In this document: piece by piece, positions 63,621 to 64,000 of the stretch
Layout: each line of letters opens with the position of its first letter
How positions within the stretch are numbered: the stretch's first letter is position 1
Assembly: GCF_002993325.1 (NCBI RefSeq)
Contig: NZ_PVNO01000027.1
Span: 124,001 to 188,000, forward strand
Reading direction: 5' to 3'
From: Alteromonas gracilis
GTDB taxonomy: Bacteria; Pseudomonadota; Gammaproteobacteria; Enterobacterales; Alteromonadaceae
DNA length: 64,000 bases
Notes under the pieces: generated by a model
What the model was told of the DNA's origin: nothing
The model's input: only the letters and a program-made list of their open reading frames with translations
Database searches by the model: none
Program-made: the position numbers and the translations under genes

Positions 63621-63902
63621 ATGATGAAACGTCTCGAAAAAGTTTTCTTAGCACTTTGTGCTGTAGCTGCAGTACAAGCCATATCGGTAGCAGATGCGCA
63701 TGCCAACCCAGCACGCTCACTCTTGCAACAATTAGACACAAATAAAGATGGGCTCATTTCACTTAAAGAAGCGGTTCGTCATACTGGACTACTTCGAAAT
63801 TTTGGGTTGATTGACGACAACGAAGACGGAAAGCTTTCAGAATCTGAATTAGCGAAAAGTAAGTTAACGCCTGGAAACGAAAAACTCACGGCAAGTGAAT
63901 AA
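63621..63902 (+). CDS. Exported EF-hand protein
   Basis: 93 residues with a signal peptide (likely cleaved after ADAHA) and two EF-hand loops: DTNKDGLISLKE is a full calcium loop, and DDNEDGKLSESE a second. GGAGG precedes the two adjacent ATGs; the second (63624) fits the spacing better. It is probably a small periplasmic calcium-binding protein. Partner unknown. Confidence 0.8.
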   Translation: MMKRLEKVFLALCAVAAVQAISVADAHANPARSLLQQLDTNKDGLISLKEAVRHTGLLRNFGLIDDNEDGKLSESELAKSKLTPGNEKLTASE

Positions 63903-63933
63903 CGCAAACAAATAAGCATAAGAGGGTAAGGTT

Positions 63934-64000
63934 CTGATAAACAAGGTTTCGTTTGGCAAGCGAATAGTCCAGCTAGGTTCGCTCAGGCAGTTGACGTTAG
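63934..64000 (+). CDS. Possible start of a further gene, cut by the window edge
   Basis: An open frame from CTG 63934 reads LINKVSFGKRIVQLGSLRQL and runs off the window. GAGGG lies about seven bases before it. The basic start followed by hydrophobic residues could be the N-terminus of a membrane sensor kinase. CTG is a rare start and only 22 codons are visible. Confidence 0.25.
   Translation, partial: MINKVSFGKRIVQLGSLRQLTL

Overview
The window is about 64 kb of chromosome from a marine gammaproteobacterium of the Alteromonas type. This is inferred from gene content and order: a fadIJ operon, ffh, the rpsP-rimM-trmD-rplS operon, aroF-tyrA facing pheA, a DUF3379 anti-sigma pair, a MoxR/Bat operon and many c-di-GMP proteins. 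I see no tRNA, rRNA, insertion sequence, prophage or CRISPR array.

Layout. 1-7.0 kb (minus strand): a sodium/proline symporter cut by the window edge, a membrane diguanylate cyclase, an ECF sigma/anti-sigma pair and a DUF885 lipoprotein peptidase. 7.2-14.7 kb (minus): a six-gene MoxR ATPase-DUF58-DUF4381-BatA-BatB/C-BatD operon. 15.1-18.6 kb (plus): fadI-fadJ beta-oxidation operon with a FadR-like operator. 18.7-27.1 kb: two very small proteins, a 1518-residue sensor with GGDEF and EAL domains, and an M16 zinc protease. 27.2-32.0 kb: sixA, a small helical protein, corB, ypjD and ffh. 32.2-48.8 kb: a block lying between ffh and rpsP, which are adjacent in many gammaproteobacteria. It holds a collagen-like propeller lipoprotein, a three-gene SMC/MukBEF-like complex, a TerB-like protein with a lipoprotein esterase, an RND pump with its adaptor, and an ABC exporter. 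49.2-51.2 kb: rpsP-rimM-trmD-rplS. 51.3-52.8 kb: a TRIC-type channel and a crotonase. 53.2-57.0 kb: aromatic amino acid synthesis, with a TyrR box before aroF-tyrA and a phenylalanine-leader attenuator before pheA. 57.1-64 kb: a double receiver protein, an eIF1-like factor, a STAS plus receiver/PP2C/kinase partner-switch pair, a TerB protein, a GGDEF-EAL protein, an EF-hand protein and perhaps the start of another gene.

The strongest observations are: (1) a complete pheA attenuator with a 19-codon leader carrying FFFAF, not previously marked as a gene; (2) the divergent SMC-MukE-like-MukF-like operon, with translationally coupled genes, no recognisable nuclease partner and an unusual ABC signature region; (3) a FadR-type site and a TyrR box placed on the promoters they should control; (4) several strong RNA hairpins in intergenic regions, including a candidate structured leader before corB; and (5) the HsbR/HsbA-like partner switch next to a dual-domain c-di-GMP enzyme.
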